A stretch of 64,000 nt of DNA from Paenibacillus sp. H1-7 (GTDB lineage: Bacteria; Bacillota; Bacilli; Paenibacillales; NBRC-103111): the NCBI RefSeq assembly GCF_022354825.1, contig NZ_CP031168.1, positions 8,236,501-8,300,500 on the forward strand, written 5' to 3'. A model generated the notes under the pieces. That model did not search any database. It saw nothing but the letters and a program-made list of their open reading frames with translations, and had not been told where the DNA came from. Of this stretch, positions 1 to 8,941 are shown one piece after another. Position numbers and translations under genes: made by a program. Each line of letters opens with the position of its first letter. Positions within the stretch are counted from its first letter, which is position 1.

Positions 1-2
1 CC

Positions 3-1241
3 GGCTCCTTGTTTCAACGCGCCGCCTACCGCTGGAGCATCAGGAACGAGTCGTGGAACCTCCCGGTCTCTTTCGACGCCGCCGTCTTGCATGAGTCGCT
101 AAAGCGGGGCTTCACCGCTCTGTATGAAGCTCAGCCCAAAGACGCGCAGCGTGTCATCGGGCCGAACGACACGATCAGCTACATTCCCGAATCTTCCGTG
201 ATGCGGATTAACGAGCCTGAGCTCATCAAGCAGTTGGAGAAGACGCTTCCTTCCATGGGGGCGTTAGGGTGGTCCGTAAAAGCCGAGTCAAAACGACTCG
301 CCGAGGGAACGGCAGATAAGTCGAAGGAAGTTCCGGAGGCGGCATCCCGGCAAGCCAAGGAAACGCTGGGGACGGTTGCGTCGACGACAGGCCGAGCTCC
401 TTTTCTGATCACACTAGCTTTTACCAAACAGGAGCCGAAAGTGTCGGTTAGCATGCTCCAATCGCAAGGAATCGACCGTAAAATTAGCGAATTCTCGACA
501 AAGTACCCGCTGCTGAACGGAGAAGGGCGCATTCACAACATCGTATCGACGGCTTCGTCGATTCAGGACGTGCTGCTGAAGCCGGGAGACGTGTTCGACT
601 ATGCGCCTTACATTGCGGAGACGGAGTCCCGTTTCGGGTTCAAGGAAGCGCCGGTCATTCTGAACGGTAAGCTGGTTCCAGGTATTGGCGGGGGCATATG
701 CCAAGTGTCCTCCACGCTGTACAATGCGGTTCTGCGCGCAGGGCTTGAGATTGTGGAACGGCGCAACCATTCGCTGCCCGTCAGCTATGTGCCTCTCGGT
801 CAGGATGCGACCTTTGCGAGCGGTCATATCAATTTCAAGTTCCGCAACAATACGCCATCCTACTTGCTCATTCGTACATATGCCGACGACCGGCAAGTTA
901 CAATCAAGCTGTTCGGACGAACCTCTCCTGACATCAGCTATGCTGTGGAATCAAAGACACTCCAGACACTGGAGCCTCCAGTGAAATATGTACTGAATCC
1001 TACGCTCCCTACAGGCAAGCAGCAAAAAATCAGTACCGGCAAGCCCGGCTATGTAGTGGAAACGTACCGCATCAAGCTGCAAAACGGAGTGGAAGTCGGC
1101 AGAGAGCGCATGTCGAAGGATACGTATGCTGCCCAGCCGACGGTCATCGCGACGAACCAGGGAAGCAAGGTGGAGCCGAATCAGCGGCAGCCTGAGGCAC
1201 CATTAATCGAGGATGGAGTCAAGGGGCCAACGTTCAGGTAA
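3..1241 (+). CDS. VanW family protein, 5' end outside window
   Basis: Only plus-strand gene in the window. The frame is open to the first bases (the first possible start is a TTG inside continuous coding sequence), so the N-terminus lies upstream. The middle carries the VanW domain: a conserved block around residues 165-290 with the glycine-rich segment GIGGGICQVSSTLYNAV and the NHSLPVSYVPLGQDAT stretch. The C-terminal 60-70 residues (after KYVLNPTLPTG) resemble a G5-type domain, a common partner of VanW in Firmicutes. VanW proteins are probably cell-surface proteins; their biochemical role is not established. The gene converges with the arginine operon and shares a terminator region with argH. 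Confidence 0.85.
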   Translation, partial: GSLFQRAAYRWSIRNESWNLPVSFDAAVLHESLKRGFTALYEAQPKDAQRVIGPNDTISYIPESSVMRINEPELIKQLEKTLPSMGALGWSVKAESKRLAEGTADKSKEVPEAASRQAKETLGTVASTTGRAPFLITLAFTKQEPKVSVSMLQSQGIDRKISEFSTKYPLLNGEGRIHNIVSTASSIQDVLLKPGDVFDYAPYIAETESRFGFKEAPVILNGKLVPGIGGGICQVSSTLYNAVLRAGLEIVERRNHSLPVSYVPLGQDATFASGHINFKFRNNTPSYLLIRTYADDRQVTIKLFGRTSPDISYAVESKTLQTLEPPVKYVLNPTLPTGKQQKISTGKPGYVVETYRIKLQNGVEVGRERMSKDTYAAQPTVIATNQGSKVEPNQRQPEAPLIEDGVKGPTFR

Positions 1242-1387
1242 GGAAGCCAATGCTCTCGTGTAAAACAGCGTGTCCACACGGTTCGAACAAGCACAAGGAC
1301 TTCCTACATGGGCTGACGTGCCGTTGGTTTCCTGACGATTCAAAAAGTCGGACTCTTCTTCTAGCGGCAATCCTATCTTATGAGCTA

Positions 1388-1430
1388 CAAAAAACCGTCC
1401 TCAACGAAGCGGACTTCGCGGGGACGGTTT
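1388..1430. terminator. bidirectional terminator between vanW-like gene and argH
   Basis: Stem AAACCGTCC (1392-1400) pairs with GGACGGTTT (1422-1430); the loop contains a second small stem CGAAG/CTTCG. Read on the minus strand the stem is followed by a run of six T, a good end for the arginine operon. On the plus strand GTTTATT follows, so it may also serve the vanW-like gene. Confidence 0.8.
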
Positions 1431-1451
1431 GTTTATTGAACCAGATTCCAA

Positions 1452-2867
1452 TTAATGGCTTTTCTTATAAAATTCTTCGAACCACGCGTTCGTCTGTTCG
1501 AATACCGCTTGTGCACGAGCGATAGCGGCGCTAACCTGCTTGCTGGCCGTTCCCCCGTACACGTTCCGGGCGTTGACAACCTGCTCCGGCTGCAGCACAT
1601 TGTAAATGTCCTGTTCGAACAATGGGGAGAACTGGTGGAACTCGTCCAATGTCAGGTCCAACAAAAACTTATCGTTCTGAATGCAGTACAATACCGTTTT
1701 GCCGATAACTTCATGCGCTTGGCGGAAAGGCAGCCCTTTGTTAACCAAATAGTCTGCAATATCCGTCGCATTGGAGAAGTCCTGATTCACGGCTTGACGC
1801 ATCCGGTCCTTGTTCACCTTCATCGTGCCTACCATCGGCGCATACAGCTGAAGCGCACCTTGAAGTGTGCGAACCGTGTCGAACATGCCTTCCTTGTCTT
1901 CCTGCATGTCCTTGTTGTAAGCAAGCGGCAGCGATTTCAGCACAGTCAGAAGGCCGAACAGATTACCGTAGACGCGGCCGGTTTTACCGCGAACGAGCTC
2001 CGGCACGTCCGGATTTTTCTTCTGCGGCATAATGCTGCTGCCCGTACAGAACGCATCGTCCAGCTCGATGAATCGGAACTCGGTGCTCGACCACAAGATG
2101 AACTCTTCACTCAAACGCGACAAGTGCATCATAATCATTGAAGCGTTGGACAAAAATTCAATGATAAAATCGCGGTCACTTACGGCATCGAGTGAGTTCT
2201 CGTAGACTCCGTCGAACCCGAGCTGCTGCGCTACGAAGTGGCGGTCGATCGGGAACGTCGTCCCGGCCAAAGCGCCCGCTCCCAGCGGAAGCACGTTGAT
2301 CCGCTTGTAGCTGTCCTGCAAGCGCTCGATGTCGCGCTGGAACATGGATACGTACGCCATCAGATGATGGGCGAACAGGATCGGCTGCGCACGCTGCAAG
2401 TGCGTGTAGCCCGGCACGATCGTGTCGAGGTTGTTCTTCGCCTGCTCTATCAGCGCTTCCTGCAGCTTGTTCAGCAGGCCTACGAACTCGACTACACGCT
2501 TACGCAAGTACAAGTGCATATCCGTCGCCACTTGGTCATTGCGGCTCCGTCCGGTATGCAGCTTGCCGCCGACCGGTCCTACTTCATCGATCAACGCCTT
2601 TTCGATGTTCATATGGATGTCTTCGTCGCTGACGGAAAACTCCATTTCGCCGCGGCGGATGATGCCTTGCACCTTCAGCAAGCCGTCCTTGATCTTCTCC
2701 ACGTCTTCCTGCGGCAAAATCCCGCATTTGCCCAGCATGGTCACGTGAGCCAGACTGCCTTGGATATCCTCCTCGGCCAGCTCTTTATCGAACAGGATGG
2801 AAGCTGTATATTCCTCCACCAGTTGATCCGTTTTTTTCGTAAATCGTCCACCCCAAAGCTTTGACAA
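1452..2867 (-). CDS. argH: argininosuccinate lyase
   Basis: Cleaves argininosuccinate to arginine and fumarate, the last step of arginine synthesis. 471 residues, the normal family length (about 460). Visible family motifs: HTGRSRNDQ near residue 105 and the fumarase/aspartase-superfamily signature GSSIMPQKKNP near residue 280, the flexible loop that carries the catalytic serine. Last gene of argCJBDFGH, separated from argG by about 260 bases of hairpin repeats and followed by a clear terminator. Confidence 0.97.
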   Translation of the reverse strand: MSKLWGGRFTKKTDQLVEEYTASILFDKELAEEDIQGSLAHVTMLGKCGILPQEDVEKIKDGLLKVQGIIRRGEMEFSVSDEDIHMNIEKALIDEVGPVGGKLHTGRSRNDQVATDMHLYLRKRVVEFVGLLNKLQEALIEQAKNNLDTIVPGYTHLQRAQPILFAHHLMAYVSMFQRDIERLQDSYKRINVLPLGAGALAGTTFPIDRHFVAQQLGFDGVYENSLDAVSDRDFIIEFLSNASMIMMHLSRLSEEFILWSSTEFRFIELDDAFCTGSSIMPQKKNPDVPELVRGKTGRVYGNLFGLLTVLKSLPLAYNKDMQEDKEGMFDTVRTLQGALQLYAPMVGTMKVNKDRMRQAVNQDFSNATDIADYLVNKGLPFRQAHEVIGKTVLYCIQNDKFLLDLTLDEFHQFSPLFEQDIYNVLQPEQVVNARNVYGGTASKQVSAAIARAQAVFEQTNAWFEEFYKKSH

Positions 2868-2886
2868 GGCTGTTTCCCCTTTCTAA

Positions 2887-3027
2887 GAGCTTTCCGAAGG
2901 AAAGCTTTCTTCGTAAGCAATAGCTGAGCTTTTCTGTAAGAAAAGCTTTCTTCGTAAGCGTATGCTGAGCTTTCCAGAGGAAAGCTATTTTCGCAATTAT
3001 GTCGAGCTTTCCATTAGGAAAGCGTGT
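2887..3027 (-). repeat. array of four small hairpin repeats between argG and argH
   Basis: Four units spaced 37-41 bases apart (starting at 2887, 2926, 2967 and 3004), each opening with a short inverted repeat AGCTTTCC-loop-GGAAAGCT. Unit 2 has AGCTTTTCT / AGAAAAGCT, so both arms changed together and pairing is kept. Spacers of units 1 and 2 share TTCTTCGTAAGC. Read on the minus strand these lie in the untranslated region between argG and argH. Confidence 0.8.
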
Positions 3028-3044
3028 CCTGCAAACGTGACGCA

Positions 3045-3116
3045 AGGCTTCCCGACGGATTGTACAGCTGTACATCCACCGGGAAGCCTGCCCACCGAAA
3101 GCCGCCGGCCGGCGGC
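3045..3116 (-). repeat. large hairpin and GC palindrome after argG
   Basis: AGGCTTCCCG (3045-3054) pairs with CGGGAAGCCT (3080-3089); the loop holds the palindrome TGTACAGCTGTACA (3061-3074). Next to it, 3101-3116 is a perfect 16-base palindrome, GCCGCCGGCCGGCGGC, just after the argG stop codon. No T-run follows either, so they look like mRNA-stabilising or processing structures rather than intrinsic terminators. Confidence 0.65.
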
Positions 3117-3129
3117 ATTAACATCTAAC

Positions 3130-4365
3130 TTACTTCGCGTTTTGCTGAACGCCTGAGGATACTTTCAAACGAAGCGCGTTCAGGCGGATAAAGCCGGTAG
3201 CGTCGCCTTGATTGTATGCTTGCGTAGGGTCGGCTTCCATTGTCGCGATGTCCGGGTTGTACAAGCTCACCGGACTTTGTACGCCCGCTCCGATCACGTT
3301 GCCTTTGTACAGCTTCAAGCGTACGGTACCGGTAACGTTTTTCTGGCTCTCATCCACCAGCGCTTGCAGCGCAAGACGCTCCGGAGCAAACCAGAAACCG
3401 TTGTATACGAGCGTCGCATAACGGGAAATCAAGGAATCGCGCAGGTTCATGACTTCGCGGTCCATCGTGAGCGACTCCATTTTACGGTGTGCCGTGAACA
3501 GGATCGTTCCGCCCGGAGTCTCATATACGCCGCGGCTCTTCATTCCTACGAAACGGTTCTCCACCATGTCCACACGGCCTACGCCATGCTTGCCGCCCAG
3601 CTCGTTCAAGCGCTCCATGACTTGCAATGGAGTCATTTGGTCGCCGTTCAAGCCGACGCAGTTCCCCTTTTCGAAGTTCAATTCTACATACTCCGCTTGA
3701 TCCGGAGCATCCTCAGGATCTACGCTCAATACGAACATGTCCTTATTGGACGTTGCGCTTGGATCGAACCATGGATCTTCCAGCATGCCGCTCTCGAAGC
3801 TGATATGCAGCAGGTTACGGTCCGTCGAGTACGGCTTGGCAGCCGATGCGGTTACCGGAATGCCGTGCTTCTCGGCATAAGCGATCATTTCCGCGCGTCC
3901 TGGGAATGTTTCACGGAACGCATCCAAACGCCAAGGAGCGATAACATCAAGCTCAGGCGCCAAAGCAGCTGCTGTCAGCTCGAAACGCACTTGGTCGTTC
4001 CCTTTGCCTGTTGCGCCGTGTGCGATAGCTGTTGCGCCTTCTTTGCGGGCGATTTCAACCATACGCTTGGCGATCAGCGGACGTGCAATACTCGTACCAA
4101 GCAAATATTGTCCTTCATACAATGCTCCCGCTTGGAACATCGGGAAAATAAAATCTTGGGCAAACTCGTCGCGAAGATCGTCGATGTAAATTTTGGATGC
4201 GCCTGTTGCCAGTGCTTTCGCTTCCAAGCCGTCCAGCTCGTCCTTCTGGCCGATATCGGCGGTGAAGGCGATGATTTCCGCGTCATATGTTTCTTTCAAC
4301 CATTTCAAAATAATCGATGTATCCAAACCGCCCGAGTAGGCCAGTACGATTTTTTGCTTTGCCAT
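3130..4365 (-). CDS. argG: argininosuccinate synthase
   Basis: Joins citrulline and aspartate using ATP to give argininosuccinate. 411 residues from the ATG at 4365; the frame is open further upstream, but the protein begins at MAKQKIVLAYSGGLDTS, where AYSGGLDTS is the ATP pyrophosphatase P-loop (SGGxDS type), and a good Shine-Dalgarno AAGGAGA lies just before this ATG. Other family blocks: AHGATGKGNDQVRFE near residue 115 and the RFVGMKSRGVYETPGG segment. Sixth gene of the arginine operon. Confidence 0.97.
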   Translation of the reverse strand: MAKQKIVLAYSGGLDTSIILKWLKETYDAEIIAFTADIGQKDELDGLEAKALATGASKIYIDDLRDEFAQDFIFPMFQAGALYEGQYLLGTSIARPLIAKRMVEIARKEGATAIAHGATGKGNDQVRFELTAAALAPELDVIAPWRLDAFRETFPGRAEMIAYAEKHGIPVTASAAKPYSTDRNLLHISFESGMLEDPWFDPSATSNKDMFVLSVDPEDAPDQAEYVELNFEKGNCVGLNGDQMTPLQVMERLNELGGKHGVGRVDMVENRFVGMKSRGVYETPGGTILFTAHRKMESLTMDREVMNLRDSLISRYATLVYNGFWFAPERLALQALVDESQKNVTGTVRLKLYKGNVIGAGVQSPVSLYNPDIATMEADPTQAYNQGDATGFIRLNALRLKVSSGVQQNAK

Positions 4366-4512
4366 GTTTCCGGTCTCCTTTTTGTCCTTGCACCTTACAA
4401 GCAGGCCGGAAAAGCCGATAAACGATGCAGTACTCGCCGTGTTACGGCAATGCCTCCGCGAATCGCCACCCGCTCCTCCGGTTCCGCTTCCCATGCAAAT
4501 GTTATAAGTAAA

Positions 4513-5466
4513 TTACATAATAGCAACCATGATTGCTTTTTGCGCGTGCAGACGGTTTTCCGCCTGGTCGAAAATAATCGAATGCTCTCCGTCGATCACG
4601 CCTTCGCTTACTTCTTCGCCGCGGTGAGCCGGCAAGCAATGCATGAACAAATAATCTTTGTTCGCATACTTCATCAGCTCTTCGTTCACCTGAAAGTTTT
4701 TAAACGCGATTTCGCGTTCTTTTTGCTCCGCCTCAAAGCCCATGCTCGCCCACACATCCGTGTACACGACATCGGCTCCGGACACCGCTTCCTTCGGATC
4801 GTTGCCGACATACAGCTTCGCGCCGCTTTGGTTAGCCACTTCACGGGTCGACTCGACGATCCCTTTGTCCGGCTCGTAGCCTTCCGGCGATGCGGAGGCA
4901 AAGTCGACTCCGAGCTTCGCAGCCATCATCATCAAGGAATGCAGCATGTTGTTGCCGTCGCCGACGTAAGCGACTTTCAAACCGCGCAAACGCCCTTTAT
5001 GCTCCAGGATCGTCTGAAAATCGGCCAGCGCCTGACAAGGATGCGTGCGATCCGTCAAACCGTTGATAACCGGAATCGTCGCTCCTCTTGCCAAATCAAT
5101 CACCTTGCGGTGCTCATAGGTACGGATCATAATGCCATCCAAATAGCGGGACATGACTTGCGCCGTATCCCAAATCGTTTCTCCGCGTCCGATCTGCAGG
5201 TCGTTCTTGCTCAAGAATAGCGCTTGACCGCCCAATTGATACATCCCTACCTCGAAGGATACGCGCGTACGGGTCGACGATTTTTCGAAAATCATCCCGA
5301 GCGTCTTGCCCTTCAAAGGCTGGTATACTTCTCCTGCTTTTTGCTTTCTCTTCAGCTCAATTGCCAGGTCAATCAAATATTGAAGCTCTTCCGCTGTGTA
5401 ATCGGCAACGGCCAGGAAGTCCCGTCCTCTCAAGTCGATAGCCACAGGCTGTTCGGTTCCTGCCAA
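4513..5466 (-). CDS. argF: ornithine carbamoyltransferase
   Basis: Makes citrulline from ornithine and carbamoyl phosphate. Motifs: carbamoyl-phosphate loop SSTRTR in EKSSTRTRVSFEVG, the HPCQ motif (RTHPCQALADFQT) and the HCLPAHRGEE ornithine-binding loop near the C-terminus. Start choice: the first ATG (5505) has no visible ribosome site, while a TTG at 5466 sits 8 bases after AAAGGGG and gives 317 residues, close to the usual length (about 310-320); I chose the TTG. Using the ATG would add 13 residues. Confidence 0.93.
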   Translation of the reverse strand: MAGTEQPVAIDLRGRDFLAVADYTAEELQYLIDLAIELKRKQKAGEVYQPLKGKTLGMIFEKSSTRTRVSFEVGMYQLGGQALFLSKNDLQIGRGETIWDTAQVMSRYLDGIMIRTYEHRKVIDLARGATIPVINGLTDRTHPCQALADFQTILEHKGRLRGLKVAYVGDGNNMLHSLMMMAAKLGVDFASASPEGYEPDKGIVESTREVANQSGAKLYVGNDPKEAVSGADVVYTDVWASMGFEAEQKEREIAFKNFQVNEELMKYANKDYLFMHCLPAHRGEEVSEGVIDGEHSIIFDQAENRLHAQKAIMVAIM

Positions 5467-5535
5467 TAGACTCGCCCCTTTCAAAATAAATGGATTCCAT
5501 TCCATGATTCTAATGTCAGTGACAAAAAAGCTATA

Positions 5536-6726
5536 TTATACAGCGGCAGCCGCTTTCTTGCTTAGTACAGCGCAGACCACTTCAAGGCCGCGGTCGAGAT
5601 CCTCTTTGGAAATGAGCAGGCTCGGCGCGAGGCGGATCACATTCGGACCTGCCGTTACAACCAGCACCGCTTGCTCTTGAATCGTCGTGACCAGATCGGA
5701 TACCGGCTGATTGCACTCAATGCCGATCAGCATGCCCAAGCCGCGCACTTCGTTCACCAGCGGATTACCCGCAAGCTTCTCGGACAGCGTCTTGACGATA
5801 TAATCGCCAAGCTCAGCCGCGCGCTCCGGCAGCTTCTCCGCCAGCATCGTCTCCATTGTGGCAATACCCGCCGCCGTCGACAAGTAGTTCCCGCCGAACG
5901 TGGAGCCGTGGCTGCCCGCCGAGAACGCTTGGCGAAGCTTTTCTTTACCGACCATAGCGCCGATCGGGATTCCGCTTCCCAATCCTTTCGCCAAGGTGAA
6001 AATGTCCGGTTCAATACCGTAATGCTCGTAGGCGAACATTTTGCCGGTCCGTCCGATGCCCGTTTGAATCTCATCAACGATCAGCAGCAGGCCGTGCTTC
6101 TCGCACAGTTCCGCCACTTTGCTGACAAAAGCCGGCTCGGCGCGGTTCACGCCGCCTTCTCCCTGCAGCATTTCGAGCATGATCGCGCATGTTTTCGGAC
6201 CGATCGCTTGCTCCAACGCTTCCGCGTCATTGTAAGGCGCGTACACGAACCCTTGAGGCAAAGGCAGGAAGCCTTCTTTTACCTTATCCTGTCCGGTAGC
6301 CGTCAGCGTAGCCAGCGTCCGTCCGTGGAAAGACTGATGGAATGTAATGATCTCGTACTGATCCGGCTTGCCGAGAATCTTCTGGAAGTACCGGCGCGCC
6401 AGCTTGATGGCCGCTTCGTTCGCTTCCGCTCCGCTGTTGGAGAAAAACACGGCATCGCCGCAGCTGTTATCGGTCAGCAGCTTGGCGAGCTTTTCCTGGT
6501 TCGGGATATGAAACAGGTTGCTGGTGTGCCACAACGTGTCCACCTGCTCCTTCAGGCGCTCCGTTACCTGCTTGGGGGCATGCCCCAGGTTCGTTACGGC
6601 AAGGCCGCACATCAGGTCCAAGTATTCTTTGCCGTTCTCGTCCCACAGTCGGCTGCCTTCCCCCTTCACAAATGCCAGCGGGTACCGCCCATAGTTCGGA
6701 AACAACGAATTAGCTCCTTCTCCCAT
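5536..6726 (-). CDS. argD: acetylornithine aminotransferase
   Basis: PLP-dependent class III aminotransferase converting N-acetylglutamate semialdehyde to N-acetylornithine. 396 residues. Seen: SNSGAEANEAAIKLAR (PLP phosphate loop), the IVDEIQTGIGRTG segment containing the PLP-binding aspartate, and LAKGLGSGIPIGA with the Schiff-base lysine. The start ATG follows AAAGGAG. The operon context favours ArgD over related ornithine or GABA aminotransferases. Confidence 0.95.
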   Translation of the reverse strand: MGEGANSLFPNYGRYPLAFVKGEGSRLWDENGKEYLDLMCGLAVTNLGHAPKQVTERLKEQVDTLWHTSNLFHIPNQEKLAKLLTDNSCGDAVFFSNSGAEANEAAIKLARRYFQKILGKPDQYEIITFHQSFHGRTLATLTATGQDKVKEGFLPLPQGFVYAPYNDAEALEQAIGPKTCAIMLEMLQGEGGVNRAEPAFVSKVAELCEKHGLLLIVDEIQTGIGRTGKMFAYEHYGIEPDIFTLAKGLGSGIPIGAMVGKEKLRQAFSAGSHGSTFGGNYLSTAAGIATMETMLAEKLPERAAELGDYIVKTLSEKLAGNPLVNEVRGLGMLIGIECNQPVSDLVTTIQEQAVLVVTAGPNVIRLAPSLLISKEDLDRGLEVVCAVLSKKAAAAV

Positions 6727-6825
6727 GCTTAATCACTCCTTTTATCTTGTTTTCATGCAGGAATGGCATCGTTTAAGCCGCACTTACTGCTAAGACTCAA
6801 ACCCGCTCATCCCTTAAACAGCCAT

Positions 6826-7608
6826 CTATTTTACAATTCGCGTACCGATGGCAGCGCCTTTGATCACTTTGCTCAATACCTCAGGCTCCGCCCCGTTTAC
6901 GATAATAACCTCGCGCACTTTCCCCTGAATGCACTGCACCGCAGCACGAACCTTCGGAATCATCCCGCCGTAAATTTCGCCGCTGGCAATCATCTCGTCG
7001 ATCTGCTTCACGGTGACGGATGGAAGCACCTGCTTCTCCCGGTTCATAATGCCCGGCACATCCGTTACAACAATCATCCGCTCCACGCCCAAATGCGACG
7101 CAACCGCACCTGCTGCCGTATCCGCATTGATGTTGTATCGCTGACCTCCGTCTTCGCCCAAGCCGACAGGCGCAATAACCGGCATGTAGCCCATCTTCAC
7201 GATGCCCTGGATCAGCTCCGCGTTCACCTTGGTCACGTCGCCGACAAGGCCGACTTCGTGAGCGTTAGCCACCGGCTCCGCTTGAATAAGGTGACCGTCG
7301 ACACCGGACAGCCCGATGGCCCGTGCACCGGACAACTGAATTTTGCGGACGATCTCTTTGTTGATTTGACCGGCCAGCACCATCTCTACGACATCCAGCA
7401 CCGCTTCGTTCGTTTTGCGCAGCCCGTTGACGAATTCCGTTTCGATGCCGAGCTTCTCGAGCGTGGACGAAATCGCCGGACCGCCGCCGTGGACGATAAC
7501 CGGAATGATCGCTTCATCCTGCAGCAGCTTCATATCCTTGAAAAAAGAATCCGGCAGAGCCGCAAGCGTACTGCCGCCGCATTTCATAACAAAACACATT
7601 GCACTCAT
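6826..7608 (-). CDS. argB: acetylglutamate kinase
   Basis: Phosphorylates N-acetylglutamate, the second step of the acetylated arginine route. 260 residues, the short form of the amino-acid-kinase fold. Seen: VMKCGGSTL at the N-terminus (ATP-phosphate lysine), VIVHGGGPAIS (glycine-rich loop), and NINADTAAGAVA near residue 160. The long N-terminal helix of arginine-sensitive enzymes is absent, so feedback inhibition by arginine is not expected (inference). ATG preceded by AAGGGGA. Confidence 0.96.
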   Translation of the reverse strand: MSAMCFVMKCGGSTLAALPDSFFKDMKLLQDEAIIPVIVHGGGPAISSTLEKLGIETEFVNGLRKTNEAVLDVVEMVLAGQINKEIVRKIQLSGARAIGLSGVDGHLIQAEPVANAHEVGLVGDVTKVNAELIQGIVKMGYMPVIAPVGLGEDGGQRYNINADTAAGAVASHLGVERMIVVTDVPGIMNREKQVLPSVTVKQIDEMIASGEIYGGMIPKVRAAVQCIQGKVREVIIVNGAEPEVLSKVIKGAAIGTRIVK

Positions 7609-7693
7609 GTTCCGTTCCCCTTACGTTTTATTCGTTCACGCACTCCCGCGCCTCCCGCGGGGGAGGTACGGGACTGCCGTTTAATTCTCCCAT

Positions 7694-8935
7694 TTACGTC
7701 CGGTATGCCGCGTTGATACGTACATAATCGTAAGTCAAGTCGCAGCCCCAAGCGGTTGCCGTTTCGCTGCCCATGTTCAGATTGACTTGGATTTGCACGA
7801 GCTCGCCCTTCAAATATTCGGCTGCAGGCTCTTCGTCGAACTTCACCGGTCGAGATTGCTCCAGAACGGAGATATCGCCCAAGCGGATATCGACGGTTTC
7901 CGTATTGACCTTCTGGCCCGAGCGGCCCACAGCGGCAATGATCCGGCCCCAGTTGGCGTCAGCACCGTAGCAAGCCGACTTCACGAGGCTCGAGCCAACG
8001 ACCGTCTTCGCGATCGCACGTGCCGCTTCCTGTGTCTCAGCGCCGGAGACGTTCACCTCGATCAGCTTCGTCGCGCCTTCGCCGTCACGGGCAATCGCTT
8101 TGGCCAAGTACTCGCCGACGAAGCGGAAGCCCGCCTCGAACGCCGCCCAATCCGGATGGTCCGGCGTCAGGCTGTCGTTGCCGGCAAGACCGCTCGCCAT
8201 AACGACGACCATATCGTTCGTGCTCGTATCGCCGTCCACCGTAATCATGTTGAACGTGGAATCGGTCACGCCGTTCAACAGCTTTTGCAGCTGGGCGCTC
8301 TCAATGTTCGCGTCCGTCGTCATGAAACCGAGCATCGTGGCCATGTTCGGATGAATCATGCCCGAGCCTTTGGCTGCGCCGGCGATATGTACCGTTTGGC
8401 CGCCGACTGTCAGCTTGACGCAGGTCATCTTCTGCACGAGGTCCGTCGTCAAGATGGCCTGGCAGAAGTCCTCGCCGCCGTCCGCCTTCACTTGCGCCGG
8501 CAGGCTCTCGATGCCGCCCAGCACCTTCGGCATCGGCAGCAGCTCGCCGATCACCCCTGTCGACGTGACGCCGACGTGGTGCTCGGCTACGCCGAACGCT
8601 TGCGCCGCCGCAGCACGCATGGCGCGCGCGTCGTCTTCGCCCTGCTGGCCCGTGCAGGCGTTGGCGTTACCGCTGTTGACGAGCATCGCCTGCAGCTTGC
8701 CGTCCACCGCGATGCTGTCCTGCGTCACGCGCAGCGGTGCCGCCTGGAACGCGTTGAGCGTGTACACGCCCGCCGCCTGAGCCGGAACCTCGCATACGAT
8801 AACTCCCAAATCGAAGCGGTTCGTTTTCTTAAGTCCGCAGTGCAATCCGCCTGCGCGGAACCCTTTTGGCGTTGTAATCGAGCCTTCCGGCACGACAGTA
8901 AATTGATCCTTCACCTTCATCTTCTCCTCGCCCAT
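7694..8935 (-). CDS. argJ: bifunctional glutamate N-acetyltransferase / amino-acid acetyltransferase
   Basis: ArgJ recycles the acetyl group from N-acetylornithine to glutamate and often also makes N-acetylglutamate from acetyl-CoA. 413 residues. The self-cleavage site, which creates alpha and beta chains at a conserved threonine, is visible in KGSGMIHPNMATMLGF near residue 190. No argA gene and no argE gene occurs in the cluster, consistent with the cyclic pathway. The start is just 6 bases after argC; a second in-frame ATG at 8920 is also possible, so the N-terminus is uncertain by 5 residues. Confidence 0.95.
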   Translation of the reverse strand: MGEEKMKVKDQFTVVPEGSITTPKGFRAGGLHCGLKKTNRFDLGVIVCEVPAQAAGVYTLNAFQAAPLRVTQDSIAVDGKLQAMLVNSGNANACTGQQGEDDARAMRAAAAQAFGVAEHHVGVTSTGVIGELLPMPKVLGGIESLPAQVKADGGEDFCQAILTTDLVQKMTCVKLTVGGQTVHIAGAAKGSGMIHPNMATMLGFMTTDANIESAQLQKLLNGVTDSTFNMITVDGDTSTNDMVVVMASGLAGNDSLTPDHPDWAAFEAGFRFVGEYLAKAIARDGEGATKLIEVNVSGAETQEAARAIAKTVVGSSLVKSACYGADANWGRIIAAVGRSGQKVNTETVDIRLGDISVLEQSRPVKFDEEPAAEYLKGELVQIQVNLNMGSETATAWGCDLTYDYVRINAAYRT

Positions 8936-8941
8936 GGCCTC

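Noticed and set aside
1250..1525. 91-codon plus-strand open frame after the vanW-like gene
   Set aside because: Runs through the terminator into antisense argH; no support.
2887..3027. CRISPR array
   Set aside because: Repeat units are palindromic, vary in sequence, and have short similar spacers; no cas genes nearby.
2785..3075. 96-codon minus-strand open frame between argG and argH
   Set aside because: Built from the hairpin repeats and the start of argH in another frame; no ribosome site.
3208..5220. 670-codon plus-strand open frame over argG and argF
   Set aside because: Antisense shadow of two well-supported genes; product matches no protein type.
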